From: CAVZZG01 sp963779685
Lineage (GTDB): Bacteria > Actinomycetota > Thermoleophilia > Gaiellales > F1-60-MAGs149
Length of the DNA: 64,000 nucleotides
NCBI GenBank assembly: GCA_963779685.1
Contig: CAVZZG010000001.1
Coordinates: 434,001-498,000 of the forward strand
Reading direction: 5' to 3'
Positions within the stretch are counted from its first letter, which is position 1. Every line of letters starts with the position of its first letter. A program made the position numbers and the translations under genes. Below, piece after piece: positions 26,456 to 34,722 of the stretch. The notes beneath the pieces are model-generated. The model was not told where the DNA came from. It did no database searches and saw nothing but the letters and a program-made list of their open reading frames with translations.

Positions 26456-28990
26456 CTACCGCTGAACTGCGGGTACGAGCAGCGTCTCGGGCGTCGACGC
26501 GGGGTCGTCGAGCGACACCTCGAAGGGCGCCTTGGGATCGAGCGTCCCGTCCAGCGCGACCGACGCCATCCGGCCGTGCACGACCTGGCCGCGGCCGACC
26601 GGCTGGCCGTTCTGGAACACGGTCACCCATGTCCCCCGCATGCTCGGCCCGGAGCTGCCGCCGCCCTGGCGGCGCGCCGCACGCAGGCCGGCGGCCGCCG
26701 GAGCGGTCGTGAACTGCATCGCGAGCCGGCTGCCGCTGAGGGTCAGGCCGCTGACGCGCACCAGGTAGCTGAGCGGCGAGGCGAGCCGGATCGGCATCGT
26801 CGGGTCGCCGAACCAGTGGTACAGGTAGAGCTCGGCTCGGGTGCTCGGGTCGTCCTGGAAGTCGAGCCCGTTCTGCGTGTTCATGTACCACTTGCCCGCC
26901 ACGAGCACGTCTCCCATGCGCGTGATCCGCGTGGGCGAGCCGTACGACGGCAGCACGTTCGGGAAGATCGCGTCGAACATCCCGAGCGCGATGTGGTTGT
27001 TGGTGAAGCTCGGGCTGTTGCGCGAGTCGCCCACGACGCCGACGGCGCCGCCGGTTGGCGTCAGCAGCAGCTGCTCGTCCAGGCTCTGGCCGGGATCGTC
27101 GAACTTGCCGCTGGCGCAGTTGATGGCGAACACGACCGGCAGCAGGTTGCCGTTCGTGAGCGAGCCGATCGTCGAGGTCGAGAAGTCGGGATTGCCCCAG
27201 AAGGTCGGAGCGCCGTGATCGCGATGGAACACGATGAAGCGCCCGCCGTTCCAGGCGTTCACGAGATCGGTGGTCGTGCCGTTCCAGGGGAAGCCGGGCC
27301 GCCGCAGCGAGAGCGGCATCGCGGTGCCGTCGTAGTAGGTGGTCGGATTCACGCTCGCCGAGTCGGCCGTGTAGATGCGGTCGACCGTGCGGCCGTCGGC
27401 CTCCATGGCGTTGGCGATGGTCTGGCTGGTCTTGACGAACCCGCGCTCGTCCTGCGGCCCTGCGCCCTGGAAGTAGCTCGTGAGGGCCGCGTGCGAGTAG
27501 AAGCCGAAGTTGATCGGCGGGCTCTGCTCGTACGCGACGATCTTCGCCACCGCCGCGTTCGCCTCGGCGAGGGTGTTGGCCGGGATCCGGCCGACCGCGA
27601 GGTCGGGCAGCAGGTCGGTGTCGTCGGCCTGCGCGTACGGCAGGTCGGTGGCGATCATGCCGTCGAACCCGGTCGCCCACGGGCTGGTCACGAGGCTGGT
27701 CGGCACCTGCCCGACGTCGCCGACGATCGCGACGTAGGAGGGCCGCATCAGGCAATCCCGTGCCAGCTCGTGCCGGATGTACGCCTGCACCTGGGCGGCG
27801 GTGGTGCCGATCTGGCCGGCGCCGGAGCCGACCTCCACGACGCGCGAGACGAAGCCCGCCGCCGACCGGGCCGTGGCGAGCGTGTCGGCCGCCGGCCGCA
27901 GGCCGGACGAGGTGATGATCAGCAGCTCCTCACCGCAGAACAACCGGCTGATGCCGGGTCCGAGCTGCGCCGTCACCGTCGACCAGTTCACGAGTGACGA
28001 GGCGTAGAGCGACCGCGCGCTGCGCTCCCAGCCGCTTGCGATCTCGGCCGGTCCGAAGCTGGTCGGCCGGACATCGCCGTTGGGCGCGAACGTCACGCGA
28101 AGGTGGAGCGAGCGGTACACGTGCAGCGCGCCGGTCAGCGGCACGTACGTGGCGCCCGTGGTCTCGACGCCGCCGGCGCTGAGGTCGCGCAGCTTGCCGA
28201 CGTCACCGGCGGCGGCCGGCGTCGACGGGTACCGCCCGTCCGACTTGTAGGCCTTGCGATCGATGGCGAACGGCGGGTCGGCGAAGGGGTCGTTCTCGCC
28301 GGTCGCGTCCGCGGGCTGATCCTGGTGGGGGAAGAGGGCAACGCCCGGGAGGTCGTAGCCGGTCGAGTCGAGGACCTCGACCTGGGGGACGGTGCCGGGC
28401 GGGATTGCGAAGAAGCTCGTCAGCGACGGCAGCCCCGGCGAGCCGATCGCGCCGCCGGTGCCGAAGCCGTCCATGGACAGGGCCACGAAGGGCTCGCCGT
28501 TGCCCGTGTGGCCCGCGAAGCTGGGCGGCGGCAGGACGATGCGCAGATCGAGCCCGCCCAGGGACGAGTGCGACACTCGCACGCCGGGCTTGCGTCCGTG
28601 ACGGTGCCGCTGCCAGGTACCGCCGCAAGCCTTGGCGCCGCGCATGCCGCGCAGCGCGGTCTCGGCCCGAAGGGCGTCGGCCGCGATCGTCGCGGCGTCG
28701 CCAGCCGGCAGACCCGCGCCACCAAGCGCGCCACGCAGCGCATCGAGGCTCCCGATCGCGTCGCACGGTCGTGCCCCGTCGGCGGCGTCGACGAACGGCT
28801 GGAGGACCGCGCCGGCGGCCGGAGGCACGGACGGCGCGCCAAGGTCGAGCGTCAACTGAGCCAGGACGCCGCCGGCGCCGTGATGGTGGCGGCCGTGGTG
28901 GCCCTCGTCGCGGTGGCGGTGGGCCAGGGCGGGAGGTGCAAAGGCCAGGATGGCGGCGGTCGCGCCCAGGAGCATGTGGTGTGTTTTCAC
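26456..28990 (-). CDS. Secreted gingipain-type cysteine peptidase (family C25)
   Basis: This 844-residue protein has a signal peptide (VKTHHMLLGATAAILAFAPPALA), a His-rich stretch (HRHRDEGHHGRHHHGAGG), and a long N-terminal region with gingipain-like propeptide features. The C25 catalytic domain includes YVAIVGDVGQVP, DLAVGRIPANT, the catalytic His in FIVFHRDHGAPTFWG (about residue 588) and the catalytic Cys in PVVFAINCASGKFDD (about residue 624), followed by GDPTMPIRL and a C-terminal beta-sandwich. No type IX secretion C-terminal domain is seen, as expected outside Bacteroidota. The start GTG 28990 precedes the signal peptide; ATG 28975 is an alternative. Confidence 0.85.
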   Translation of the reverse strand: MKTHHMLLGATAAILAFAPPALAHRHRDEGHHGRHHHGAGGVLAQLTLDLGAPSVPPAAGAVLQPFVDAADGARPCDAIGSLDALRGALGGAGLPAGDAATIAADALRAETALRGMRGAKACGGTWQRHRHGRKPGVRVSHSSLGGLDLRIVLPPPSFAGHTGNGEPFVALSMDGFGTGGAIGSPGLPSLTSFFAIPPGTVPQVEVLDSTGYDLPGVALFPHQDQPADATGENDPFADPPFAIDRKAYKSDGRYPSTPAAAGDVGKLRDLSAGGVETTGATYVPLTGALHVYRSLHLRVTFAPNGDVRPTSFGPAEIASGWERSARSLYASSLVNWSTVTAQLGPGISRLFCGEELLIITSSGLRPAADTLATARSAAGFVSRVVEVGSGAGQIGTTAAQVQAYIRHELARDCLMRPSYVAIVGDVGQVPTSLVTSPWATGFDGMIATDLPYAQADDTDLLPDLAVGRIPANTLAEANAAVAKIVAYEQSPPINFGFYSHAALTSYFQGAGPQDERGFVKTSQTIANAMEADGRTVDRIYTADSASVNPTTYYDGTAMPLSLRRPGFPWNGTTTDLVNAWNGGRFIVFHRDHGAPTFWGNPDFSTSTIGSLTNGNLLPVVFAINCASGKFDDPGQSLDEQLLLTPTGGAVGVVGDSRNSPSFTNNHIALGMFDAIFPNVLPSYGSPTRITRMGDVLVAGKWYMNTQNGLDFQDDPSTRAELYLYHWFGDPTMPIRLASPLSYLVRVSGLTLSGSRLAMQFTTAPAAAGLRAARRQGGGSSGPSMRGTWVTVFQNGQPVGRGQVVHGRMASVALDGTLDPKAPFEVSLDDPASTPETLLVPAVQR

Positions 28991-29074
28991 GCGTCTCACG
29001 CTTATGGATACCGCCAGGTTGTGCCCTGCAAAACCATGCAAAGCTACTGATTTCGGGTTCGTCATCCGGTGCTC

Positions 29075-29080
29075 GATACT
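29075..29080 (+). promoter_or_regulatory. Putative -10 hexamer GATACT for the 29.1-kb ureohydrolase
   Basis: GATACT ends six bases before the ATG at 29087 and is identical to the hexamer at 35671-35676 on the other strand with the same spacing. It supports ATG 29087 over the in-frame GTG at 29069. Confidence 0.4.
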
Positions 29081-29086
29081 TCGGGC

Positions 29087-30079
29087 ATGGCAATCCCTGC
29101 GTCGATCCGCGAGCTTCTGCTCGACCCGCCCTCCCTGGTTCCCGCGGTCCGCGATCCGTACGAGGCCCCGGCGGCCGACGTCGTGCGGCCGGTGTCCGAG
29201 GTCGACGACCCGCTCATCAATCTGCTCGGCGTCCCGTTCGATGTCACCATCCTGGGGCGCAGGGGTGCGAAGGAGGGGCCGGCCGGCGTTCGTCGCGGGT
29301 TCCTGACGTGCCTGTCCTACGAGCCCGGGCTCGGTGTCGACCTCTCGACTGCGGCCAGGATCGCCGACGTCGGCGACGTCGACGTGCTGCACACGAACGT
29401 CGACGCGACCTGGGATCGCGTCTCGACCGTGGTCGAGGCGCTGGTTGCGACCGGCGTGCCGCTGGCCGTCGTCGGCGGCGATCATGGCCTGGCCTTCCCG
29501 ATCCTCCGCGGGGTGGGCGCGGCCCTGCCGGGCCGGCGCGTCGGCGTGATCTCGGTCGACGCCCACTTCGACGTGCGCATCTCCCATCACGGCGAGCCCT
29601 CGAGCGGCGTGCCGTTCCGGTGGATCCTCGACCGCCACGCCGAGTCGTTCAGCGGCCGCAACCTCGTCGAGTTCGGTCTGGCCGGGTGGCTCAACACCAA
29701 GCGCTACCACGACTACCTGCTCGAGCAGGGTGCGCGGATCGTGACGATGCGTGAGATCCGGCGCGGCGACTGGGATGCCCTCGTGCAGGAGGCGCTCGAC
29801 CGCGCCGCCGACGGCACCGACGCGATCTGGATGACCTTCGACATCGATGCCATCGAGGGCGCCACGGCCGGCGCCACCAACGTCCCCGCGATCGGCGGGC
29901 TCTCGCCGTTTCAGGCGCAGGATCTGGTGTGGGCGTTCGCGAACCATCCGAAGGCGGTCGGGATGGACGTGATGGAGGTCTCGCCGCCCCTCAACCCGAC
30001 GGGCCTCACCGAACGTCAGGCCGCCTCGTTGGTGCTGGACTTCGCGGCCGGGATCCATGCCTCCCGCAGGTCAGCATGA
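29087..30079 (+). CDS. Ureohydrolase (agmatinase/arginase superfamily), first of three
   Basis: The 330-residue protein has all ureohydrolase metal motifs: VVGGDHGLAFP, ISVDAHFDVRISHHG and WMTFDIDAIEG, with DVMEVSPPLNPTG near the C-terminus. The dinuclear site (normally Mn or Ni) hydrolyses a guanidino or formimino group to urea or formamide. The length and the N-terminal extension (about 50 residues before LINLLGVPFDV) are within the agmatinase / formimidoylglutamase range. Two further, clearly different paralogues lie at 47.5 and 61.9 kb, so the substrate cannot be assigned by family alone. The stop overlaps a small frame at 30076. Confidence 0.85.
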   Translation: MAIPASIRELLLDPPSLVPAVRDPYEAPAADVVRPVSEVDDPLINLLGVPFDVTILGRRGAKEGPAGVRRGFLTCLSYEPGLGVDLSTAARIADVGDVDVLHTNVDATWDRVSTVVEALVATGVPLAVVGGDHGLAFPILRGVGAALPGRRVGVISVDAHFDVRISHHGEPSSGVPFRWILDRHAESFSGRNLVEFGLAGWLNTKRYHDYLLEQGARIVTMREIRRGDWDALVQEALDRAADGTDAIWMTFDIDAIEGATAGATNVPAIGGLSPFQAQDLVWAFANHPKAVGMDVMEVSPPLNPTGLTERQAASLVLDFAAGIHASRRSA

Positions 30080-30165
30080 CGGCGTCCCCGACCGATCGAG
30101 TCCGCGTCCGGCGGATGCCCGAGCACGCGCGCGTGGGCGACCGACTCCTGCATCGCCCGGACTGA
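30076..30165 (+). pseudogene. Possible N-terminal remnant of a PPOX-type flavoprotein
   Basis: A 29-codon frame starts ATG 30076 (ATGA overlap with the ureohydrolase) and reads MTASPTDRVRVRRMPEHARV before ending at 30165. TVRRxPERAxYD is how a common family of pyridoxamine-phosphate-oxidase-like proteins begins, so this may be the stump of such a gene cut off next to the convergent serine hydrolase. The similarity covers only about 15 residues and could be chance. Confidence 0.3.
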
Positions 30166-30167
30166 GG

Positions 30168-31298
30168 TCAGCCCACGGAGGCGGCGAGGGCGCGGCTGGC
30201 CGCGATCGCGAGCCGGTCGCCGACGGCATCGTCGGGTTCGGGCCACGACGATTGCTTCGCCACCACGACCCGGGCTACCGGATCGGCGTAGATCAGTTGC
30301 CCGTGGATGCCGATCGCCACGGCCACGCCCGCCTCCTGCCGCGGCTGGTACCAGTAGCTGCGGTAGGCGCCGCCGGGGAGGAAGTCGGCGTAGTCACCGG
30401 CTGCCCAGAGGGCCGGGTCGCCGCCCTCGCGCAGGTCGCGGACGAAGCCGGCGTCGATGAACCCCGACCCGTCGTCGATCACGGTCTGACCGATCAGCGC
30501 CATGTCGCGCGTGGTGGTGTTCAGGCCCCCTGCGGCGCGCGACGCGCCGTAGCGGTCGACCGTCAGATCGGCGTCGGACGCGGCCCCCATCGGCGTCCAG
30601 AGGAAGCGCGTCAGCGCCTCCGGATACGACATGCCGGACGCCCGTTCCAGCGCCCAGCCGAGCAGGTCGGTGTTCGGGGAGAGGTACCGGAACCGCTCGC
30701 CGTGGCGGCCGCCGCCGGGGGTGATCGAGGCCAGGTACCCGTGGAGCCCCTCCGTGGCGCCGGCGGCCGGGTACCACCCGGTCGACTGCCGGTAGCGGCG
30801 GACGTCCTCGCCGGGCGAGTAGTCCTCGACGAAGGCGATCGAGGTCGCCATGTCGAGCAGGTCACGCACGCTCGCCCCAGCGAAACCCGACGCGGCGATC
30901 TCGGGGACGTAGCGCTCGACGCCTGCGTCGAGGTCGAGCAGCCCCGCCGTCGCGAGCGCACCCGCCAGCAGGCCGGTGACGGATTTCGTGACGCTCATCA
31001 GGATGTGCCGATCGCCCGGGTCGACCCCGGGGGCGTACCACTCGAGCGCGACGGCGCCGTCGTGGAGCACGATCAGCGCGTCCGTGAAGCTCTCGCCGAG
31101 GTAGGCCCCGATCCGCCGTTCCACCCCGTCGTCGCCGCGGAACCCGGCATCGAGCAGACCGGGCCGGTCAGCCGCCGGCAGCTGCCGGGCGTCGCTGCCG
31201 CGGCGGATGCGCGCCGTGGGGATCAACTCGCGGACATGGCGGAACGCCCAGCGGTTTCCGGGCGGTCGCATCCAGTCGGCGAGCGTCGGGCGGTCCAT
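30168..31298 (-). CDS. Serine hydrolase of the beta-lactamase/NylB family
   Basis: This 376-residue protein carries the class C beta-lactamase-like triad: SVTKSVTGLLAG (SxxK nucleophile), YLSPNTDLLGW (Tyr-x-Asn) and IGIHGQLIY (HxG). GAYLGESFTDALIVLHDGAVALEWY and YSPGEDVRRYRQSTGW resemble 6-aminohexanoate-dimer hydrolases and related esterases more than true beta-lactamases. No signal peptide is present, pointing to a cytoplasmic esterase or amidase. The substrate is unknown. It is tandem with, and upstream-adjacent to, no obvious partner. Confidence 0.85.
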   Translation of the reverse strand: MDRPTLADWMRPPGNRWAFRHVRELIPTARIRRGSDARQLPAADRPGLLDAGFRGDDGVERRIGAYLGESFTDALIVLHDGAVALEWYAPGVDPGDRHILMSVTKSVTGLLAGALATAGLLDLDAGVERYVPEIAASGFAGASVRDLLDMATSIAFVEDYSPGEDVRRYRQSTGWYPAAGATEGLHGYLASITPGGGRHGERFRYLSPNTDLLGWALERASGMSYPEALTRFLWTPMGAASDADLTVDRYGASRAAGGLNTTTRDMALIGQTVIDDGSGFIDAGFVRDLREGGDPALWAAGDYADFLPGGAYRSYWYQPRQEAGVAVAIGIHGQLIYADPVARVVVAKQSSWPEPDDAVGDRLAIAASRALAASVG

Positions 31299-31305
31299 GG
31301 TCGGT

Positions 31306-32118
31306 CTACGCGGTCGCGACGTCGCGACGCTCGAAGATGATAGTCGCGGCCGCGACCGCGGCCAGGGTCGCCACCAGCAGGACGCTCAGCCGTGCCGGGT
31401 CGACCATCGCCTCGAGAGGGTTGCGCCCGGCGTAGTAGAACGGCGACAGCCACCGGAAGGGGTCGAGCCACCGCGCGATCTCGTGCAGGGTCGCCACCAG
31501 GTAACCGAGCGCAGCCACGGCCGCGGGGATGCCGATTGCCGAGGACCGGTGACGGGTTGCCGCACCGACCGCCAGCGCCAGCCAGCCGTGGAACAGGCCC
31601 AGCAGGGCCAGCGACACGCCGGCCATCAGCAGGCGCCCCGTCACCAGGTCGAAGCCGACGATGAGGTCGGCCACGGCCAGTGCGGCGACCACCGCGCCGG
31701 CGAAGACGATGCACTCCAGCGCCACCACCGCAGCCCGCGACACCAGGAGCGTGGTCCGGCTGACGGGGCAGGCAAGCCACACGTCGAGCAGGCCGTGCTC
31801 CTCGTCGCCCGCCACCAGGCTCGCCCCGGCGGCGATCGCGACCGTGATCGCGAAGGCGGGCAGCATGAAGCTGAACAGCTCCGCGTCGACGTATCCCTTG
31901 CCGCTGGTGAAGCTGAGGCTGCCGCTCATGCCGAACATCTTCTTGAGCACGTCCGGGTAGTTGTCGACCAGCTTGTCGAACTCCGGCGATCCGTGGATCG
32001 AGGGAAAGACGGCCGCCGTCATGGCGACGTAGAGCACGACCCCGACGCACCACCCGATCAGCGAGCGCGAGCGGTCGATCAGGCTGCGGCGGAAGAGCTC
32101 AACCATGATCCGCCGCAC
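31306..32118 (-). CDS. ABC-2 type transporter permease
   Basis: The 270-residue protein has six predicted membrane helices (first LIGWCVGVVLYVAMTAAVF) and the large loop after helix 1 typical of ABC-2 permeases; AGDEEHGLLDVWLACPVSRTTLL is the conserved coupling segment. It starts at GTG 32118 (or ATG 32106), inside the end of the upstream ATPase gene, so the two are translationally coupled. The cargo is unknown. The stop lies seven bases before the serine hydrolase start. Confidence 0.87.
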   Translation of the reverse strand: MRRIMVELFRRSLIDRSRSLIGWCVGVVLYVAMTAAVFPSIHGSPEFDKLVDNYPDVLKKMFGMSGSLSFTSGKGYVDAELFSFMLPAFAITVAIAAGASLVAGDEEHGLLDVWLACPVSRTTLLVSRAAVVALECIVFAGAVVAALAVADLIVGFDLVTGRLLMAGVSLALLGLFHGWLALAVGAATRHRSSAIGIPAAVAALGYLVATLHEIARWLDPFRWLSPFYYAGRNPLEAMVDPARLSVLLVATLAAVAAATIIFERRDVATA

Positions 32119-32998
32119 GGTAGTAGGACAGGAAGATCTCCTCGAGGTCGGCGTGCTCGGCCGCCAGGTCCTCCACGCCGAGTGGTGCGATCAGTGCCAC
32201 CAGCGCATCCATCGGGCCCTCGACCGAAAGCCGGAGGATCTCACCGGGGGCCCGGGACTCGACTCGCACGTTCGGGAGGGCGGCGAGCGCGTCGGCCGGC
32301 ACCGGCCGGCGCGTCCGGATGGTGACGTGGCGAACGGCGCGGCCGCGGAGGTCCTCGACGCCTTCGACCGCAACCAGGCGGCCCTCGCGGATGATCGCCA
32401 CGCGATCGGCGACGTGCTCGACCTCGGCCAGGACATGCGACGAGAGCAGCACGGTCGCTCCCCCGGCAGCGTGCTCGCGGACGAGCTCGCGGAACTCCTC
32501 CTGGGCGATCGGATCGAGGCCGCTGGTCGGCTCGTCGACCACCAGCACCGCCGGGTCGTGCATGAAGGCCTGGATGAGGCCGATCTTCTGGCGGTTGCCC
32601 TTGGACAGGTGGTGCAGCGGCCGGTCGAGCTCGACCTCGAGGCGCGTCGCCAGGCGCTCCACCGCGGCCCGCCCGGCGCCGCCGCGAAGCCGGGCGAGGC
32701 TCTCCAGCACCTCCCGCCCGGACAGCCGCTGCGGCAGGCGGAGATCGCCGGCGAGATAGCCGAGCTGCCGATGGACGGCGACCCGATCCCGGCGCACATC
32801 GAGACCGAGGATCGCCGCCGAGCCGGCAGTCGGCCGGATCAGGTCGAGCAACGTCCGGATCAACGTGGTCTTGCCGGCGCCATTCGGTCCCAGCAGGCCG
32901 ACGACCTCGCCCGGTGCAATGCCGAGCGTCACGCGGTCGAGCGCCCGTACGCCGCCCGGGAAGGTCTTCGTCAGGTCCTGGATCTCGATGGCGGGCAC
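32099..32998 (-). CDS. ABC transporter ATPase (CcmA/DrrA type)
   Basis: This 299-residue ATPase has Walker A (GLLGPNGAGKTT), a Q-loop region (QLGYLAGDL), signature motif HHLSKGNRQKIGLIQAFM, Walker B (VLVVDEPTSGLDP) and the switch His (LLSSHVLAEVEH). The signature reads LSKGNRQK rather than LSGGQxQR, as in some export ATPases with the same Ser-Lys-Gly variant. A C-terminal domain of about 85 residues follows. It overlaps its permease by 20 bases. Start GTG 32998. Confidence 0.93.
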   Translation of the reverse strand: MPAIEIQDLTKTFPGGVRALDRVTLGIAPGEVVGLLGPNGAGKTTLIRTLLDLIRPTAGSAAILGLDVRRDRVAVHRQLGYLAGDLRLPQRLSGREVLESLARLRGGAGRAAVERLATRLEVELDRPLHHLSKGNRQKIGLIQAFMHDPAVLVVDEPTSGLDPIAQEEFRELVREHAAGGATVLLSSHVLAEVEHVADRVAIIREGRLVAVEGVEDLRGRAVRHVTIRTRRPVPADALAALPNVRVESRAPGEILRLSVEGPMDALVALIAPLGVEDLAAEHADLEEIFLSYYRAADHG

Positions 32999-33020
32999 GT
33001 GCGGCTCCCTCGATGCAGAA

Positions 33021-33051
33021 AGGGGGCGGCTGCCACCGGCAACCGCCCCCT
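33021..33051 (-). terminator. Intrinsic terminator after the 33.1-kb membrane protein
   Basis: AGGGGGCGG (33021-33029) pairs with CCGCCCCCT (33043-33051), extended by TGCC/GGCA around one mismatch. On the minus strand the stem is followed by TTTCTGC, so it fits a Rho-independent terminator 15 bases beyond the stop of the gene ending at 33066. Confidence 0.65.
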
Positions 33052-33065
33052 CCTTCGGACGTGGT

Positions 33066-33692
33066 TCAGGCAGTGACGGTAGTGGTCGAGACTTCCGGCG
33101 CCTTGACCGCCGTCTCCTTGGTCGCCCGTGCCAGCAGCCCGCCGCTGATCACGAGGAACCCGACTCCGGCGAGCACGAAGCCGACGCCGATCACCATCGC
33201 GAACAGGGCCAGCTGGTCGGCCATGTACGACGTGTTGAGGGCGGTGGTGAGTGCCGTCTCGGTGACCCAGAGGTCGCGTGCCGGGTTGGACATCGGTCCG
33301 CCGGCTGCGGTCTTCGTGGCCGCTGCGGCGTCGTTCGTGCCCTTGCCGTCTGCGCTGGCGAAGCGGGGCATCTGCGCGTACGGCATGCCGCCGCTCGCCT
33401 CGAGCGTGTGGATCCGCATGTACTGCGCGAAGCAGCGGGCGCGGTCACCGGAGTTGACGTCCAGGCCGGCGACGCTGCAGCTCGGGATCGCGACGTTCTT
33501 GAGGCCGGCATCGCTGACGGCCTTCGCGATCAGCGCCGGTGTCATGTCGGCCGAGCCGACGATCTGCTCCGCCTTCAGACTGTCCGAGACGGTGCCACGA
33601 CCGCCCCAGCCCATCGCGATGGCGACCACGCCGAACGCGATCAGCACGACACCGGCGATGTAGCCGCCGTACCTGAAGAGATTCTTGTTCAT
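33066..33692 (-). CDS. Conserved membrane protein with two terminal helices, unknown function
   Basis: The 208-residue protein begins MNKNLFRYGGYIAGVVLIAF, with one helix at residues 8-26 and a second at about 165-190 (LFAMVIGVGFVLAGVGFLVI). Between them is an extracytoplasmic domain with two Cys (IPSCSVAGLD, RARCFAQYM) and VGSADMTPALIAKAV. I recall close relatives in Thermoleophilia and other actinobacteria, often misannotated as ring-opening dioxygenase LigA; nothing here supports an enzyme. The start ATG 33692 has GGGAGGAG just upstream. An intrinsic terminator follows the gene. Confidence 0.7.
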   Translation of the reverse strand: MNKNLFRYGGYIAGVVLIAFGVVAIAMGWGGRGTVSDSLKAEQIVGSADMTPALIAKAVSDAGLKNVAIPSCSVAGLDVNSGDRARCFAQYMRIHTLEASGGMPYAQMPRFASADGKGTNDAAAATKTAAGGPMSNPARDLWVTETALTTALNTSYMADQLALFAMVIGVGFVLAGVGFLVISGGLLARATKETAVKAPEVSTTTVTA

Positions 33693-33807
33693 GACTCCTC
33701 CCGGAGTTCTCGTTTCCTCCAGCGTGGTCGATGAACGGCCGTGCAGCATCCGCGCTACGCCACGGTTCGGGACGTAGTTACCCGCACTCCTCTCGAACGT
33801 CGAGCAG

Positions 33808-34677
33808 CTATTCGGCGCGGGTTTCCCGCAGCACCGCGGCTTGCCGCTCTGCCTCGTCTTCCGGGATCGCGAGGGCGACGTGGAGGGTGTTGGCCGACAC
33901 CTCGGGCTGGTCTCCGGGGCCGCCGAGGTCGACGGGCCACTCGACGACGCGGTTGGAGAGCCGGGGGAGGCCCTCGATCTCGACCTCGACCAGATCACCC
34001 GGTTCCATCGGCCGGCTGTTCGCCGGGGTCCCCGTCAGGATCACGTCGCCGGGCTCGAGGGTGATGAGGCGCGAGAGGTCGGCGAGCTGGTAGCGATAGT
34101 CCCAGATGATGTCGTCCTGATCGCCCTGCTGGACGATGCGGCCGTTGAGATACGTCCGCAGTGCGAACCCGTCGTCGGGGGCCCACTCGTCGGCGGTGAC
34201 CATGGCGGGACCGATCGGCAGGAACCCGTCCTGTCCCTTCACGCGCAGCATCGAACCGCGGTCGGCGTGGCGGAAGTCGTGGAGGCCGACGTCGTTGGCG
34301 GGCGCGAAGCCGTACACGTGCCGCCGCACGTCCGCGATGGCGACGCCCTTCATGCGTTCGCCGACGACGACTGCGATCTCGCCCTCGTAGTTGAGGAAGC
34401 GGGCGCCCGACGGCCGCCGCAGGTCGCCCCCGTGGGCGTTCAGGGTCGTCGGGGGCTTCATGAAGTACGACGGCTCCGAGGGCATCGTCGCCACGCGGTA
34501 CTCCGTCAGCCGCGACCGGTAGGTGAGATGAACGGCGATGATCTTCGACGGCACCACGGGCGGTAGCCACACGACGTCGTCGAGAGCGACCTCGCGGCCG
34601 TCGTCGGTGCGGACGAGGCCCGCCTCGAGCGTCCCCGCCGCCGGTACTCCGTCGATCGCGATCCTGACCCGCAACAA
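33808..34677 (-). CDS. Fumarylacetoacetate hydrolase (FAH) family protein
   Basis: This 289-residue protein has the FAH fold: KIIAVHLTYRSRLTEY, FMKPPTTLNAHGGDLRRP, the metal-binding NYEGEIAVVVGERMKG (two acidic ligands), FAPANDVGLHDFR (third ligand), and LITLEPGDVILTGTPANS. Family members are 2-hydroxymuconate/5-carboxymethyl-muconate isomerases, decarboxylases, acylpyruvases or oxaloacetate tautomerases; the reaction here is not determined. A TTG start at 34677 is used, with GGGAGG eight bases upstream and a TACAGT hexamer further up (34706-34711). Confidence 0.88.
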   Translation of the reverse strand: MLRVRIAIDGVPAAGTLEAGLVRTDDGREVALDDVVWLPPVVPSKIIAVHLTYRSRLTEYRVATMPSEPSYFMKPPTTLNAHGGDLRRPSGARFLNYEGEIAVVVGERMKGVAIADVRRHVYGFAPANDVGLHDFRHADRGSMLRVKGQDGFLPIGPAMVTADEWAPDDGFALRTYLNGRIVQQGDQDDIIWDYRYQLADLSRLITLEPGDVILTGTPANSRPMEPGDLVEVEIEGLPRLSNRVVEWPVDLGGPGDQPEVSANTLHVALAIPEDEAERQAAVLRETRAE

Positions 34678-34705
34678 TCCGTGTGCCTCCCGAGCGTGAG
34701 GTGGA

Positions 34706-34711
34706 ACTGTA
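34706..34711 (-). promoter_or_regulatory. Putative -10 hexamer TACAGT for the FAH-family gene
   Basis: On the minus strand TACAGT lies 28 bases before the TTG at 34677, leaving a leader of about 20 bases that contains the GGGAGG ribosome-binding site. Confidence 0.4.
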
Positions 34712-34722
34712 GAGAACCCGGG

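Noticed and set aside
28991..30058. Upstream extension of the C25 protease frame antisense to the ureohydrolase
   Set aside because: It precedes the signal peptide and mirrors a real plus-strand gene with intact metal motifs.
30168..31298. True beta-lactamase (resistance gene)
   Set aside because: No signal peptide, and motifs fit NylB-like esterases/amidases better than class C beta-lactamases.
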